From NCBI GenBank assembly GCA_011800155.1, contig CM022376.1:682001-746000 (forward strand): a DNA stretch of 64,000 nucleotides. Direction: 5' to 3'. The translations under genes and the position numbers were made by a program. The stretch's first letter is position 1, and each line of letters begins with the position of its first letter. Under the pieces are notes generated by a model. It was not told the DNA's origin, searched no databases, and saw only the letters and a list, made by a program, of their open reading frames with translations. Positions 41,817 to 54,485 of this stretch are shown piece by piece. Origin of the DNA: Flammulina velutipes. Lineage: Eukaryota > Basidiomycota > Agaricomycetes > Agaricales > Physalacriaceae.

Positions 41817-43127
41817 CTAGGCGGACGTCTCTGCAGGAGGAGGTCCCCCAGGCGGGCCTGAAGGAGCATCAGGGTTTACAACCCCTCCATCCTCCGTCAA
41901 GATAACCGCAGGCGTGATAGTGTACGCTGCTTGCGCATCAATACCCACAGCGCCCCACATCATCAACCCGTCCGCCAGCGAGTCACCGAGGTATACATAT
42001 TGCAGCACCGGATCCATGTTGGAAGCTTGGCCCTCCATGATCCCATCCTGCTCATTCGTCGTGAGCACCTGGGTGTTGGACACGTACGGTTCGGTGGCCT
42101 CGACCTCAGTAATCAAGTCTTGATCGAAGAAGACCTGTCCGACGTGGCTGACAGTTTCCGCGACGTGGGTACCGTTGTCAAAAGTGGTCCCGTTCTGGTA
42201 CGCCGCAATGTGGATGTGGGTGGTGCGGCCAGTGTAATGGCCAGGGAAAATGGAAAGCCACTGGGCAACACCATCCTCGTTGGTAGTTTCGATACCACGT
42301 AGGAAGGTCGCGTCCTGATAAAAAGTAAATATTCTGTTATCATCCATAATAAACGGAAATACTCACAATGTTAGATGTATCATTGTTGTTTCCGTTACCA
42401 CTGGCAACAACGCCTCCGTATACTCCAGTGGCGTTGGCTAGACAAGTCAATCATGAGTCCTCGCCGTATCTTCCACGTATGTATGTAGACATACCATGCC
42501 AAAAGTCAAGGAAGACACCAGGGACAGGCTCGCACGTACTAACGTCGATGAGCTGGATGTCGACGTACATGTCCACACCCGCCTGCCCCTCTCGAAGATC
42601 CCAACGCACAAACTCTCCTTGGACGTCTACAAAATATTAAGTGTCTTCTCATCCAACACTTACGAGGACGACTCACAGTAAGGACCCTCCGTCGTCTCGG
42701 AAGCCAAGACGCAAGAAGTGTTCCCAGCAAAGAGGATCGAAGCATCGGTATCGTTCGTGACACCAGTCAAGTTCGAGTGGTGGTTTGTGGCGAGGACCTC
42801 GTCCAAATCACGCTTGAAAGGGACGTTGGAACCTGTTAAATAACGTTAAAGAACGATCATCTCAGGTAAGAGAACCAACTTACGAAGAGCTTTGTCCTTC
42901 CTCGCCTTCACCGCTAAAGCTTCTCGGCGAGCTATGGCGCGTTCGTAGACACCATGACGCCTTGACAAAGTGTCCTGGCAACCAGCGAGAGAACGGCGCG
43001 CGTTGATTTGGAACGCCTCACGCCTCAGATGCTCAATTGAGCCTGGCTTAATATGAGGATGGGCAGAGACCGAAGAGAAACCAGCGAGAGCGGCAGAGAG
43101 CAGAGGAAGAGATGCTGCGAATAACAT
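41817..43127 (-). CDS. secreted intradiol ring-cleavage dioxygenase, copy B
   Basis: Exons 43127-42884, 42832-42677, 42626-42495, 42437-42367 and 42314-41817 encode 366 residues. Signal peptide, DFWH, ATGVYGG and GHYTGRTTHIH are all intact, with predicted iron ligands Tyr184, Tyr228, His234 and His236. It is almost the same protein as copy A. The changes I see are in the N-terminal pro-region (HPHIKPG versus HPHIEPG, LAVKARKD versus LAMQARKD), while differences in exon 3 are silent and the second intron is more diverged than the exons. That pattern suggests both copies stay under purifying selection. Expected to cleave catechol-like rings outside the cell; the substrate is unknown. Confidence 0.9.
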
Positions 43128-43169
43128 ACTGGAAATGAACGATGGCGTATCGTCGCGAAGAAGATGAGG

Positions 43170-43176
43170 TTTTATA
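43170..43176 (-). promoter_or_regulatory. TATA box of dioxygenase gene, copy B
   Basis: TATAAAA on the minus strand, 42 bp before the ATG at 43127, identical in position to copy A. Confidence 0.65.
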
Positions 43177-43179
43177 CAG

Positions 43180-45524
43180 CACCAACCATCCAGACCATAT
43201 CAGGTGCGAACTCGAACAAACACATTGGTTGCGACTGCGGTTCCACAACACGCGACTGCACGCGCCGAAAGAGCCTTGGCAATTCGACGATCTTTTTCCG
43301 ATTTAAAATAGACAGTGGCAGCCAGTTAGAACGGTCGTATTGTGGACTGGGACCGAAGCGCCGGCAATTGAACTTGCTCCAAGGCTGCGGATGCGCTCGA
43401 ACGCACCCTTTTCATGAACGCAGGCGCCAAAAGCGGAAAAAATCTGAAAAGAATCAACCGGTAAGAGTTTTGGCGTTCGTGCTTCGAAGGAAACGAGCAC
43501 GGAGAACAAGGATCGCGGCGGATTTGGATGATGACATTCGTGTCAAGAATATAGGATTTTGGCAGTTTGCGGGAGCTAGTAGCTGCAGGTAGAGCTGTAT
43601 TTCGGTGAACGCACGCTAACATCTGGAGCTACACTAGCCTATTATGTGGTAGATATGAATGGGAGTAGATTTCTTAAACGACTCACCGTCGTCTTTCGTC
43701 ATAAGACCGTAAGGCAGTCTTGGTGAATTGGCTCTGTTGTGCTATACTTACGCCTGCAGGCAGACTTGGAACCTGTATAATCAGTAAAACGCAGAACAAC
43801 GGAGAAATACGTGCCGCGGCCGAGACAGTCATTAACTCTCACCATAACGGAATTTACAATGGGCATATTGTTGATTCAACGGCACGATGATCCTTCGAAT
43901 ATCAAGCATGGTACGACTTGTGTACGCGTGAAAACACAGAAAGATGCAAGAAAAACGAACGTTGTCGCATGTAATGATGGCAGTGGGAGCACAAGTGTCA
44001 AGATCATTTGCGAAGCTTTTTGTTCCCGACCACCATGATCACAGTGTCGCCTTCCTTATCTTCCACGACGGCAACAATGACGGGCTAGGAAATGTCTGCA
44101 TTTCCTGGACGATGCCAGGCTGCCCTCACACTCACTGTTAATGTCTTACTGTGGACAACAATATATGCTCATGGCCTGAATCTCTTACCCCAAACGTGTC
44201 AGTGTTCTTAGTGCGCTCTATCTCTTCTAGTCGTTCAAGGTCTGCCAGCATACGGATTCCTTTCATGGACTGTAACGATGGAGCCGGTACACATTTTCCA
44301 TTCCAATTCGTACATGGGCTAACTACGCTTGCAGTTGACCATTGACGGGAATCTCAGAATAGGGTAATTTCTATCCTCCCCTCTCCGTGAACATGCTACT
44401 TCGAATCACAATAAAACCCTAACTCTCCAAAAGAATGCCTACGCCGCACTGGCAAGCCTGACTCGGTATCTTCGAGTTCATTCTATGTATAAGCACTGGC
44501 AAGTACTCATTACTCGTCGCAATTCATTATAAAGATCTCGCGCACTCTTCAACCGCTTAACCATTCGGGCTGACTGGACAAAGACAGCTCGCACGTCGTC
44601 TCTTAATCTATTTGGGTGTTAAACAGGAGGCGGCGTCTTGATGATGGCTCTAGAAGTACGGCAAGCCTGCCCTCAGCGTTCGATGACAGCGCCACCAAAT
44701 TCCCTGCCACTTCTCCTCTTCGTAGCGCTGGACTTGAACCTGATCTACGATCGTATCTTCGAACCTAATGTATGACTTGTGTGTCTAAATTCGCTACCAG
44801 CTGCCAGCTCTCCCACTCTGGGCCGTCTTCCTTGTCGCTTAGCTCGACAGGCATCATCACAAGTGCCGACGGGACAAGCGATATCGCGCCACAATCTGAT
44901 TTTCTGATATCGTAGGCTTGTCGGAAAACATGTTTATCGTCGAGCTTGTTTCGTTCGGAATCTCTGACGACAGACGAAGAGGCCTTCTCTGGACAGCCTC
45001 GAGGCCAAGTTCTGAGCGAGCAAGTACCACAGATCGTGCCATTTCGACAGACTCGAACTGTTTTAGTGTGATGTCCTTCTTTTCTGATGATCAGCGGTGC
45101 TTGAACGACACCATTCACTGAGCATGTGTTGTGTGTCCACTGTACTTATTAAAGGCTTTCAATTGTATTGCTCTCAGGGATATGTGATGTCGGAGTGGAA
45201 GTTTGTGTGTCCCCGCTAATGAGATACTCCTGTACGTCGGAATTACTTCGCTTGTGCACTGTCCTCTGCACTCAACGATCCTATTTCCCTCGCAGAGACG
45301 ATGAATGAGGCCAACCAAGTTACATTGCATTCGTCAATATCGCGCCACATAAGGAAGGAAGAGAAGCGGGAACGGTACCCAGGCTTCGGGATATGCGCAC
45401 CGCGCATCCACCCTGCACAGGATTACATGCGCCGTCAAAGGACCTTGTTCTCGTGCCGAAAAACAAAAGACCATACCTCCGAATAGAATAAGAGCACCCG
45501 TGGGTAAACGCCACAATTTTCGGT
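43180..45524. other. duplicated spacer, no supported gene
   Basis: Near-identical counterpart of 19945-22329. It contains the second plus-strand LFVPDHHD fragment (about 44007-44107). Small insertions and deletions relative to copy A change the open frames, which argues against coding. Confidence 0.5.
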
Positions 45525-45532
45525 TATATAAG
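45525..45532 (+). promoter_or_regulatory. TATA box of repeat-containing locus, copy B
   Basis: TATATAAG, conserved with 22330-22337. The following region has the conserved 7-codon upstream frame, then the proposed ATG at 45695. Confidence 0.55.
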
Positions 45533-45694
45533 GCTGTGAATCGACGCCTCCTCTTTCCTCAGAACCACCACCATCTCCCAGCATCGGGCTCGACCTTCAC
45601 TCGCTTCTCTGTCTTCACGCAGATGGACGCGTCGATGTTGGGTTGATCGTCATTGACGTCTCAGTTTTTGAGGCGTCGTCGCTCGTCGCCATCG

Positions 45695-47695
45695 ATGGAC
45701 CAGTAAGTCGCGCTTTCCTCGTCCTCTACGTTCCTCATTCTTATCCGACAGCCTATATTCCCTATGGGACCTTCTTCGATCCCCTCGACCGACCTCGGAT
45801 GAATCCACCCCCAGGCGCCCGCCAAGATTCGATCTGCCTTTGGCCTCGAGGGCGCGTCGGTAGGGCAACCTACCGATTGGCGATCACCCCCGCTCTGCCA
45901 TCCAGGACATCTAGTGCCGTAAGTGAGAGGCATCGAGACGCGTGTTCGGTTACTGGTGACTGTGGCACGCCTTGGTTAGGTCTTGGGCTTCGTCGCCTTC
46001 GAGTTCAACAGCCTAATCGGCTCGAACTGCGGTTTGCGCACCTGTACCGTGAACAGGCGGGGCGTTGATCCATCGCCTGATAATGATGGATCACCAGACA
46101 GCGGTACGATTCTCTTTCGATACTCATCGCATCGTCGCTTACGATGCATTAGAATTTTGACGGCACACTTCGTTCCCTTCGACTGGCCTCGGATGAATCC
46201 ACCCCCAGGCGCCCGCCAAGAATCGATCTGCTTTTGGCGTCGAGGGCGCGTCGATAGGGTAACCTATTGACTGGCGTTCACACCATCCCCCCCCCGGGAC
46301 GGTGTGTTCGGTTACTGGCGACTGTGGCACGCCTTGTGTTGGTCTTGGGCATCGACATTTTGCCACCATCGAGTACAAGAGCCTAATCGAGGCTAGATGG
46401 TCGGTTTACGGTTTGCGCACCTGTACCGTGAACAGGCGAGGCGTCGATCCATCGCCTAATAATGATGGATCACAAGACAGAAGTACGCTTTCCTTCCTTC
46501 CCATCTTCGCCGCGTCGTTGCTTATGGTCAACCAGATTTTGACCGAACCCTTCGTTCCCCTCGACTGGCCTCGGATGAATCCACCCCCAGGCGCCCGCCA
46601 AGAATCGATCTGCTTTTGGCGTCGAGGGCGCGTCGATAGGGTAACCTATTGACTGGCGATCACCCCCGCTCTGCCATCCAGGCCATCTAGTGCCGTAAGT
46701 GAGAGGCATCGAGACGTGTGTTCGGTTACTGGTGATTGTGGCACGCCTTGATTCGGTCTTGGGCTTCGTCGCCTTCGAGTTCAACAGCCTGATCGGCTCG
46801 AACTGCGGTTTGCGCACCTGTACCGTGAACAGGCGAGGCGTCGATCCATCGCCTAATAATGATGGATCACAAGACAGAAGTACGCTTTCCTTCCTTCCCA
46901 TCTTCGCCGCGTCGTTGCTTATGGTCAACCAGATTTTGACCGAACCCTGCGATTCCCTTGACCGACCTCGGATGAATCTACCCCCAGGCGCCCGTCAAGA
47001 CTCGATCTGCTTTTGGCGTCGAGGGCGCATCGATAGGGTAACCTATCGATTGGCGTTCACACCAATTGTCCCCGCTCTGCCATCCAGGACTTCTAGCGCC
47101 GTAAGTGAGCGGCATGGGGACGGTGTGTTCGGTTACTGGTGACTGTGGCACGCCTTGCGTCGGTCGTGAGTATCGATTTGGGCTTCGACGGTTTGCGTAC
47201 CTGTACCGTGAACAGGCAGGGATCGGTCCATATCCCTCTAATTATGGACCATTATTCAAAGGTATGTTCTCTTTATTTCATGACACGCTCCATCTAACTT
47301 TGCTGTCTTCCTAGAACTCGAAATCGAAGAGTTATACGATATACTACAAGGTACGTTTCCCGGAAAAGGGCACCATCGTGTCCTCGCGCCCCCTTGTCGT
47401 GGGTTCCGGGCTTAAGGCCTTTCGGCTACTAAGCGCGCGTTAAACATCCATTCATTTCTTGTCTGTTTACTTTATTCGCGCGTCATCGTTGACCTGCACC
47501 GTTCGTTACTCTCCCTTTCTCTTCATCGGGCTTTTTTGCTTACCTACTCCAACAGACCCCGCTGTGACTTACTTCGAAGCATCTTTACCATATGGCCACC
47601 TTCATCTCGAGCAAACATTTCTCGTAGATGACGGGGTCAACTCACCGCATCGAGGTTCGTTTATTCACAAAGCAATCACTAAACAAGCGGGGTAG
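45695..47695 (+). CDS. unrecognised spliced locus with tandem exon repeats, copy B
   Basis: Splice signals outline a gene: exon 1 is 45695-45702 (ATGGACCA, GTAAGT donor), exon 2 is 45752-45859 (MDHLYSLWDLL...SRARR), a 13 nt exon is 45906-45918, and the next exon from 46012 reads PNRLELRFAHLYREQAG. After four repeat units come a unit ending YREQAGIGPYPSNYGPLFK (to 47261), a 36 nt exon (47315-47350, LEIEELYDILQ) and a last exon (47556-47695, PAVTYFEASLPYG to TKQAG). Phases from the final unit to the stop are consistent. However, the internal units contain stops in the same frame, so a full-length product requires skipping of repeat units; otherwise a peptide of about 61 residues is made. No family recognised. 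The locus may be expressed, decaying or non-coding. Confidence 0.4.
45750..47260 (+). repeat. ~390 bp tandem repeat, 4 units
   Basis: The anchor GGATGAATCYACCCCCAGGCG occurs at 45797, 46191, 46573 and 46970, giving spacings of 394, 382 and 397 bp. Units 2-4 carry CGATAGGGTAACC where unit 1 has CGGTAGGGCAACC. Stretches of units 3 and 4 are almost identical (about 46410-46540 versus 46790-46935), suggesting recent expansion. Confidence 0.85.
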
Positions 47696-48860
47696 CAGGT
47701 CACGAAGACTATCATTCCTTTTGCTGTTCGTTCTGCCTGGGAGCTGGCATTACTGGTACGTCAACTTTGTTCTCCACGTTCACGTCGTCTAACGCACCCT
47801 CGCAGCCTTGCACTATAGCTCCCAGCTCCGAGAAACCATCCATTGTAAGAGAGTGAACCCCAACGTATGCGCCACATAGCGCGAGAGCTGACACAGACCG
47901 GTATGTGGACACGATCTCTTTCCTTACATGCTCTAACGACGCATTTATTCTAGAAGATGGACCGTTACTTATCCTATACGTCATGTCAGCTCTCGGCTTC
48001 AAGAGTGTGAACATAACATTACCAGAGTGACTTCAACACCCGAACGACAATCTGAAAGCCGCTAGCCTGGGAGGTCGAGGTCATAAGTACGCGTCTCTCG
48101 CCTCCGAACATTACTGTTTGCTGATTAGACCTCCCCCAGAAAACTAAAGAATATCCTCACTCCCAGCTCCGAGAAGAGAGCGGCAAATTTACCAACCTAT
48201 ATAAATTATTCATCTTTACCGCTTGCTTGGGAGCTTGACCGGGCAGTACGTCGAGCTGTCTACATTCCAAAGGCACTCGACTGACATCGCCCTCAGATGT
48301 GATTCCCCGTGTCGAAGAGCGGTGAACCTTCTTCATTATCATCCGTATATAGTTCCCGAGGAAGACGTGCTCCCTTGTCGTGGGCCTCGGGCTTGAGGCT
48401 GTAGGCCGACCAAATGCACGCGTAGAATACTTACCTGCCGCGTAGATGCCTGAGAAATGTACTTGTTTTCTCGAATGATTGGGACAGCAAAATATGGATT
48501 TCGTGGAATGATTATGTTTCGACGTATGCTTGAATGAATGGATAATTTTCTGGGTTCTGTCGAGTATATCCGGCGTAGACACAGTGAAGGAAGCTAGGAA
48601 TACCTACACGGAACGTGGTCAGTCAAAAAATAGAGCAATCATCGTTGACATACCGTTCTGTAACATTCATGTCCTCGGGCAGCTGTGTTGCGAACGAGGA
48701 TACATGAGGCCGTCGAGATCAGTGGTCCCCGTAACAGTAGAGAAGGATGAGTCCGCTGCCAGGTGAGGATGTGTAAGGTCGAGTCAAGGTCGAATTGTGG
48801 TTAGTCGTCTCCAGACCTTCGTTAGCCGCGCAAACAATCCAGGCATTGACGTTGGAGAGC
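47696..48860. repeat. tail block of the segmental duplication, copy B
   Basis: Matches 24128-24870 in copy A and, from about 48120, the orphan fragment at 29290-30050. It includes TCCCAGCTCCGAGA twice, in the same order as in A. No gene supported. Confidence 0.65.
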
Positions 48861-51800
48861 GGGCGCCTTGGAGTCCTGGCCACCATTAGCAGTATAAATT
48901 AGAAAGCGGACGCACAACAGTGATATTCCTCGGGGTGTAGCGTCCGTCAGCGAGACGAACAAGATATACGGGCAAAGACGAGGACATCCTTGATAGATCT
49001 GTCTGTTGTTGCAGTAGCCGTTCCGAACGACGAGCAGCGCAATAAACGACGTTCCAATTTAGGAGAAGCCAGAGAAGAGCCAAATCCGACCCATATAATT
49101 GAGGATGATGGTGGTCGAAAGGATGGATGTGAATGATCCTGTTTCCTACCACCACGACCAAACTTTGTGTTCAAAGTCATCTGGCTACGACGACGAACTC
49201 GCACCGCTCACGACCTCGCCGATATCGAATCGTGCTGTTTTTTTAAGCCGTACTGGGTGCGTCTAACGTTCTCCTCGATAGGATTCACTGCTCATCGCTA
49301 CATGTATCCCAGCGGATACCTATGTTCTGGTCGCGACCATTAATACGCCAACGCTATCTACTATTCCCCAAAATACTCGATGGAACCACCAGTCAGCAAG
49401 CCAGTATTCTATATACCCCCAATACATCGCATTTTCGTCGTATTCACGTCTGAGCGCCGTCCAAATTCATAACCTTTACCATCTCGTGGATCTCGAATTG
49501 TACCAAGGGCTTTGGCGCCCAAGACCTACTAGACAATGGATCACTTGCGATGGAGAAGTAACGGCCGCTGAAATCCTTCAAGGTGCACATTCTACCTCTA
49601 TTCGAATCGTTCCACATCTACTAATCCCTCATTCAAGAGCATTGTGGCTTTCGCTGGTCTGTCATATCGTCAAGCCGGTTAGGTATAGGGTATTGTCATG
49701 TCCATCTTGGTTTTCACTAACCCAAGCCGTCGTTTCCGGTGGAGGAAAAGAGAAATTGCCTCTAGTTGACTATTCATCCAGCCCACCTTCAATGACAGAA
49801 GAGAACGGTGCCCGGAGATGGACGGTCCCAAATATAACGACTCCGACGACATGGTACGCACCAATTTCACTCACCCTCACCAGCCTCCATTTTTTCATTC
49901 AGAAGGTCTATTATTAGGAAGATAAGCAGGATTACTTGCCGTCCCATTCCGCCTACTTCATGCCTTTTCGATGGATTCTACCGACGATGCGGATGATGAT
50001 CGGCATTGATACTACAGAGGCCTCTTCCTGTTGAGGACGGCCCCGACGAGGAGGAGGTACGTAGCTTCCCATTAGTGGGCTCTTGACTTCTAACTACTGG
50101 TTTACAACAGAGTAGCGCTTAACTCACCACGATTACTCAGACTTGATTGATGGAGCGAATGATAGTATTTGCTTTGAGGCGCTTTCGTCTTGGCTTCGTA
50201 AGATCCACCTGGCTACTGCAACCCAAGTCAATGGAGCAGTTTATCGTTCCAGTCACGCGTCCTTTATGTATGCATCAACAATGTGGAAGAGTAGCTGCAA
50301 AGGACTATGTAGATACTTTTAAACATTTTGTCAGTGGCGTCCCAGGGTCGAGCGATCATGGGCCCTGCCCGATATTTCCATATTTGGAGTTGAACGCTAG
50401 ATTCAATATTGCTTCCTTATACGCTGCTAACGGGATAGACACCGGATGTTTTGAAGCACAGCAAATGACCCATTCTTTGCCTTCTGCCGAGTCTGAATAC
50501 GATGCGGAACCTTTCAATGATACATCTAGCGTTCGGAGGTACAGCCTGCGCTCGCCACGGACGACTCCTCCGCATCCGAATTTCCACCGAGGTTATCTCT
50601 ATGACTGTCAAGCTTTTATTCATCTGAATCTCCCAATCACGGGCTAAGAACCAACTGCTCGCTAGGTGAACAAACGAGCAGTGAGTCCAAGAGACATGAC
50701 TTGCTGTGGGCCCGAAGACAAAGAGTATGGTGCGGGATCACCAGACGAGTACTGCATCTAATATGGCGTACTCATAACGTGCATGCAAAGATCCTGGCGT
50801 ATTACGTTACCTACCAATTATTCCTTATTTCTTAGTTGTTTGATATCTGCCATTCATGACGAGGTGCTCAATTCCCCAAAGTCTCCAGCGTTCCTCTCCT
50901 CTGGGTAGAATTATCATGTGGTCCACCAGTACGCCTGCTGTGAATTAAGCGCCTTCACATTCGATGTGCATCGCCACAGTATTTGTATTGTCACCATTGT
51001 TCTACTAGGATGAACGCGCGCCGCAGTACTTGGGCAGTCGATTCTCTAAGGAGATATTCAAGTCGAGACCGCAGGAGAAGCACTATTCATCAAGAAACTG
51101 GTGTTTTGCTGTGGACCTGTGCTGGTCCAATCAGCCCACCGGTGTACACAACTGTCTCGTTCGCATCTGGGAAACAGTTTTCGAAATACAGAGTTGAAAT
51201 AACATCTTAATAAGAGGAGGAGGACATGGCAGTTCGTTTGTACATGACCGGCATGGTGAGAAACAACAGAATGTGTAAGTTGGATATTGGAACCGGATAT
51301 CGCTCTGTCATGAACGACCAGGGGGCTACCGTCGGAGAGATCCGTGAAATAGGTCTGAAAGTCCTCCCCCGGTCAGACCGCTACGATGAATGCGAGAGGC
51401 CGTTGGCGCTTATCAGAGGAACAATGACACATATAATCAACAAGTGAAATAGTATGGTCATGGCGTTCACCAAATGAATTGGGTACGGCCATGCCAGTTG
51501 ATACCAAGGCATCAAGCGGTGTAGAAAGTAAAATGGCTCTGCCTCTGATAGCACTAAAACCGAATCCTTCTTGTCCCTGTTCTCCGATAACACACGATTC
51601 AAAAAGTCGCCTGCGACATCAATGACTCCCATCTTGCCTATAATTCCTTAATTTTCCAATGTGGTCGTGGACAGTCAACACGTGTCATGGCGGGTGTGGC
51701 GTAACTCAGTGTGAGACTTGTGGGCCGTGGCAGACTTTATCTTGAGGTGAGATTTTTTTAAAGACGTAGTAGCACCAAAAACCCCTTGGTCTTGATGCCG

Positions 51801-51981
51801 TGCATAGAGCTTTAGGTCAGACATGCGTGGATACAAGGTGATATTCTTGGTGTCAAACGAACGTCCTCCGAAGCGTGGGAGAACTTGACAATGGAGAGGT
51901 AACCGGTGCGTGACACCCACTTATTCGTCCCTTCAAGTAAGAACTACTATTTCAAGAAACATACATCTAGCTCTCAAATCA
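48861..51981. other. intergenic, no gene supported
   Basis: Frames of 143 codons (49486-49917) and 166 codons (50147-50647), both plus strand, have no recognisable domain, signal peptide or membrane segment. They lie in a region without duplicated counterparts, so conservation cannot be used. I leave them uncalled. Confidence 0.4.
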
Positions 51982-51989
51982 TATATAAG
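51982..51989 (+). promoter_or_regulatory. TATA box of zinc-finger gene, copy 6
   Basis: TATATAAG, 72 bp before the ATG at 52061. Confidence 0.6.
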
Positions 51990-52060
51990 GTCCATGTCTT
52001 CATTGTTATCCTCAGCAAACACCACTCTACCGTTCCAACCCCTCCGAGTTCAAATTCTTT

Positions 52061-53043
52061 ATGGCTAACATATGGCTTCCTGTCGAGGACTATCATTTGT
52101 GCCTTTCCTGTGCCGCCACTATACACACTCACCAATCAATTGTTGTTGCAGGACACTCGAATCTGACTACGAGCGCACCTATCCTTCGTTCTCTGAACCA
52201 CACAGTACGCGTCTCACTTATGACTTACCTTACTCTCGCCTAATGTCATGTGAAGGTTTTCAAGTGCCAGAGAATCCCGGCCAAGGCGATATACTATCTG
52301 CGAACGATTATCGTGGGTCACATGAACTGCAACTAAATGACCTCAATTCATAACTTTCACTCAGATTCTTGGTATAATCGTCGAGAAACCCTCACTGTCC
52401 GCCCAACAGCACGGCAGTCTGAGGGTGATAACTTGTCACGCACAGACCCTGTCCTAATGTCTATGATCATGAATGGCGATCAACTACAGTTCCAGCAAGA
52501 TTCGATCATTACCTGGTCTGCGCCTGTCACCTTGGATGTTGACGACCGGCGCGTCCCACCCGGTAACACGGATATCTTTCATGCCCATGGTGCATTGTCA
52601 ACAGGGCTTATGCCACCCCACTCCACGATGAATGGCGAGACCATGCCACCATCGTATAACTCTAGTCCAAGTGCTACGCCACCATCGCGAACTGACGAAA
52701 CGACAATCAATCGCCGAGGCGCCGAAATCGAAGGCATCAAGAAACGTAGGAAGAAAGCTGCCTCCTTCTTCTGCCCCGTGGGTGGTTGTAACAGCGTCGG
52801 GTTCACGGCTAGTTCAAGCTTGAATCGTGAGCGCCATAAACACATCTCTTAGCAAATGATTACCTGACTTTTCTTCCAGGTCATGTCAAGGACAAACACA
52901 CTGGGAAGCAGCACCTGTGCTCAGTGTGTTCACACGCATTTGCCGATTCTACGTCGGTCGGTCGACATGAACGCGACAAGCACCAGCGGCCCTATAACCA
53001 GCGTTCCAAGAAGGATATTTATCAGTATCGTATTGAGTATTGA
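52061..53043 (+). CDS. C2H2 zinc-finger protein, copy 6 (module C)
   Basis: The cleanest member of the family. Exons 52061-52098, 52152-52312, 52365-52826 and 52880-53043, with introns of 53, 52 and 53 nt, give 274 residues with consistent phases. The product opens MANIWLPVEDYHL. A Ser/Thr/Asp/Pro-rich middle is followed by INRRGAEIEGIKKRRKKA (the usual RRRGPD is changed to NRRGAE). Finger 1 is FFC-PVGG-C with H-VKDK-H, split by the last intron. Finger 2 is LC-SV-C, 12 residues, H-ERDK-H. A basic tail ends YRIEY. Likely a nuclear DNA-binding protein. It heads module C, about 1.4 kb before the DUF6699 gene on the same strand. Confidence 0.8.
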
Positions 53044-54407
53044 TATTGCCCATAGCACGGTTCTGGAGACCATCAGTATCACGCAGCTAGATGAGCGTAC
53101 TGGAAATATACCCTTCATGTCCACGTTTCCCGCCGGTGATATGCATGCGAAACGATGGTCCATATGCGGTTTGGATAATACAAGACGCGACGACACAGAT
53201 GATATTTTGTGTCAGCAATAAGCGCTGGTAGCTCAGGATTAGCGCGCGCTTCTGCCAGTCATCGTCGTCCTAGGCGTAGCCGATCAGCTGAAGTGAGATG
53301 ACACACAAAAATACTCTCATGTTCCCCATCTCTCCTGAAAGTGAAATAAGACTGCGTCTGAGGACAAAAAGACACGAGGGCGTGTAGTTTCCCCAACAGA
53401 TCGGCCATTCGAAAGCGCCGAATAGATGTGATGTATAGCCCTTCACTAGTTGGTTTACTGATCTCAAAACCACGTAAGTGCGGTCGTTATTACATGGGAT
53501 ACGAACGAAGACGCACATTTCAAGAGGTTCCCAAGACCTTGACAACCTAATCTTCCGTTAGCGGGTGATGTTTGCCTCAAGGGCACGAGCATCACTGCGC
53601 TATCACTGGCCTCGTAGATGCTAGTAGTAGTTTGCTGTCACGAAGTGTCCACTGATCCATCCATACGATGCGGCGGCAGCTGAGAGCATGTTCGCAGTAC
53701 AATTCACAGTTCGGAGGCATATAATAGGGGCGGCCATTGGTCATCTCCGGCGACCGTGACGACTTTTGGATTGGAGAGGAACATTTCTGCAAAAAAAAAG
53801 GTTGATAAAATGGGACAGGCGACGAACGGTGAGAAAGCCGTCGGCGTGGGCACTCTGAATACCATCGGAAGAGATCAGCACTCAGCATTTAGAGTTGTAA
53901 GTTTTCCGATGCGTGGGAGAATATCACCAAACAAGAATGATATCGATATGGCACACATGCATAGACGTTTTTCCGGAATGTTCTTCGGAGCGAGCAGGAC
54001 TGTCAATCTGTATACCCACTGGCAAGCCAAGATGGTCCGAGGCTGCGCCAATTTAAGCATAGTAGGAGCAATATAGCGATCATGATTCATGACTGTAGAC
54101 AGAAGTAGTTTCGTCCCATTGCTATGAATGTATGTCGGGCTGTGTGATGTGAGTCAAATAGCGGATTGACGCCTAGTATTTTCCACAGCTTTTCCTATAA
54201 TATTCATAGGAACGGTGAGATCGATAGTGAGCAAAGCGCTACTCCGAGGGTGATGGAACAAAGAGAGAGGTATTTGTTCGTGTTGATCGTCATACCAATC
54301 TCTGTCTGGTACCTCCATGTCGTCTAACGGCTAACGACTTCACGACCTGCTCTTTTACTTGTATGTGATATCTGTACTGCTGCTGTCATCTTGCTTTCGT
54401 TGGTTGC
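53044..54407. other. intergenic; 3' part is the DUF6699 5' flank
   Basis: No gene seen in 53044-54120. From about 54165 it carries the flank blocks shared with copies A and B (GACGCCTAGTATT, AGTGAGCAAAG, TGTTGATCGTCATACCAATCTCT, TGGTACCTCCATGTCGT). Confidence 0.5.
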
Positions 54408-54415
54408 TATAAAAT
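54408..54415 (+). promoter_or_regulatory. TATA box of DUF6699 gene, copy C
   Basis: TATAAAAT, 71 bp before the ATG. The homologous place in copies A and B has lost the TATA consensus (TATCAGAC, TATCAAAC). Confidence 0.55.
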
Positions 54416-54485
54416 ATCGTGCGTTTCCCTCTTTCCATCATACTCATCGCTAATCATGACTCTAGATTTTCGTTTCCCACCGTTG

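Noticed and set aside
49486..49917. 143-codon plus-strand frame
   Set aside because: Same reasons; an overlapping minus-strand frame is equally open.
50147..50647. 166-codon frame that could be a hypothetical gene
   Set aside because: No domain, promoter or splice evidence; length is compatible with chance in a stretch of this composition.
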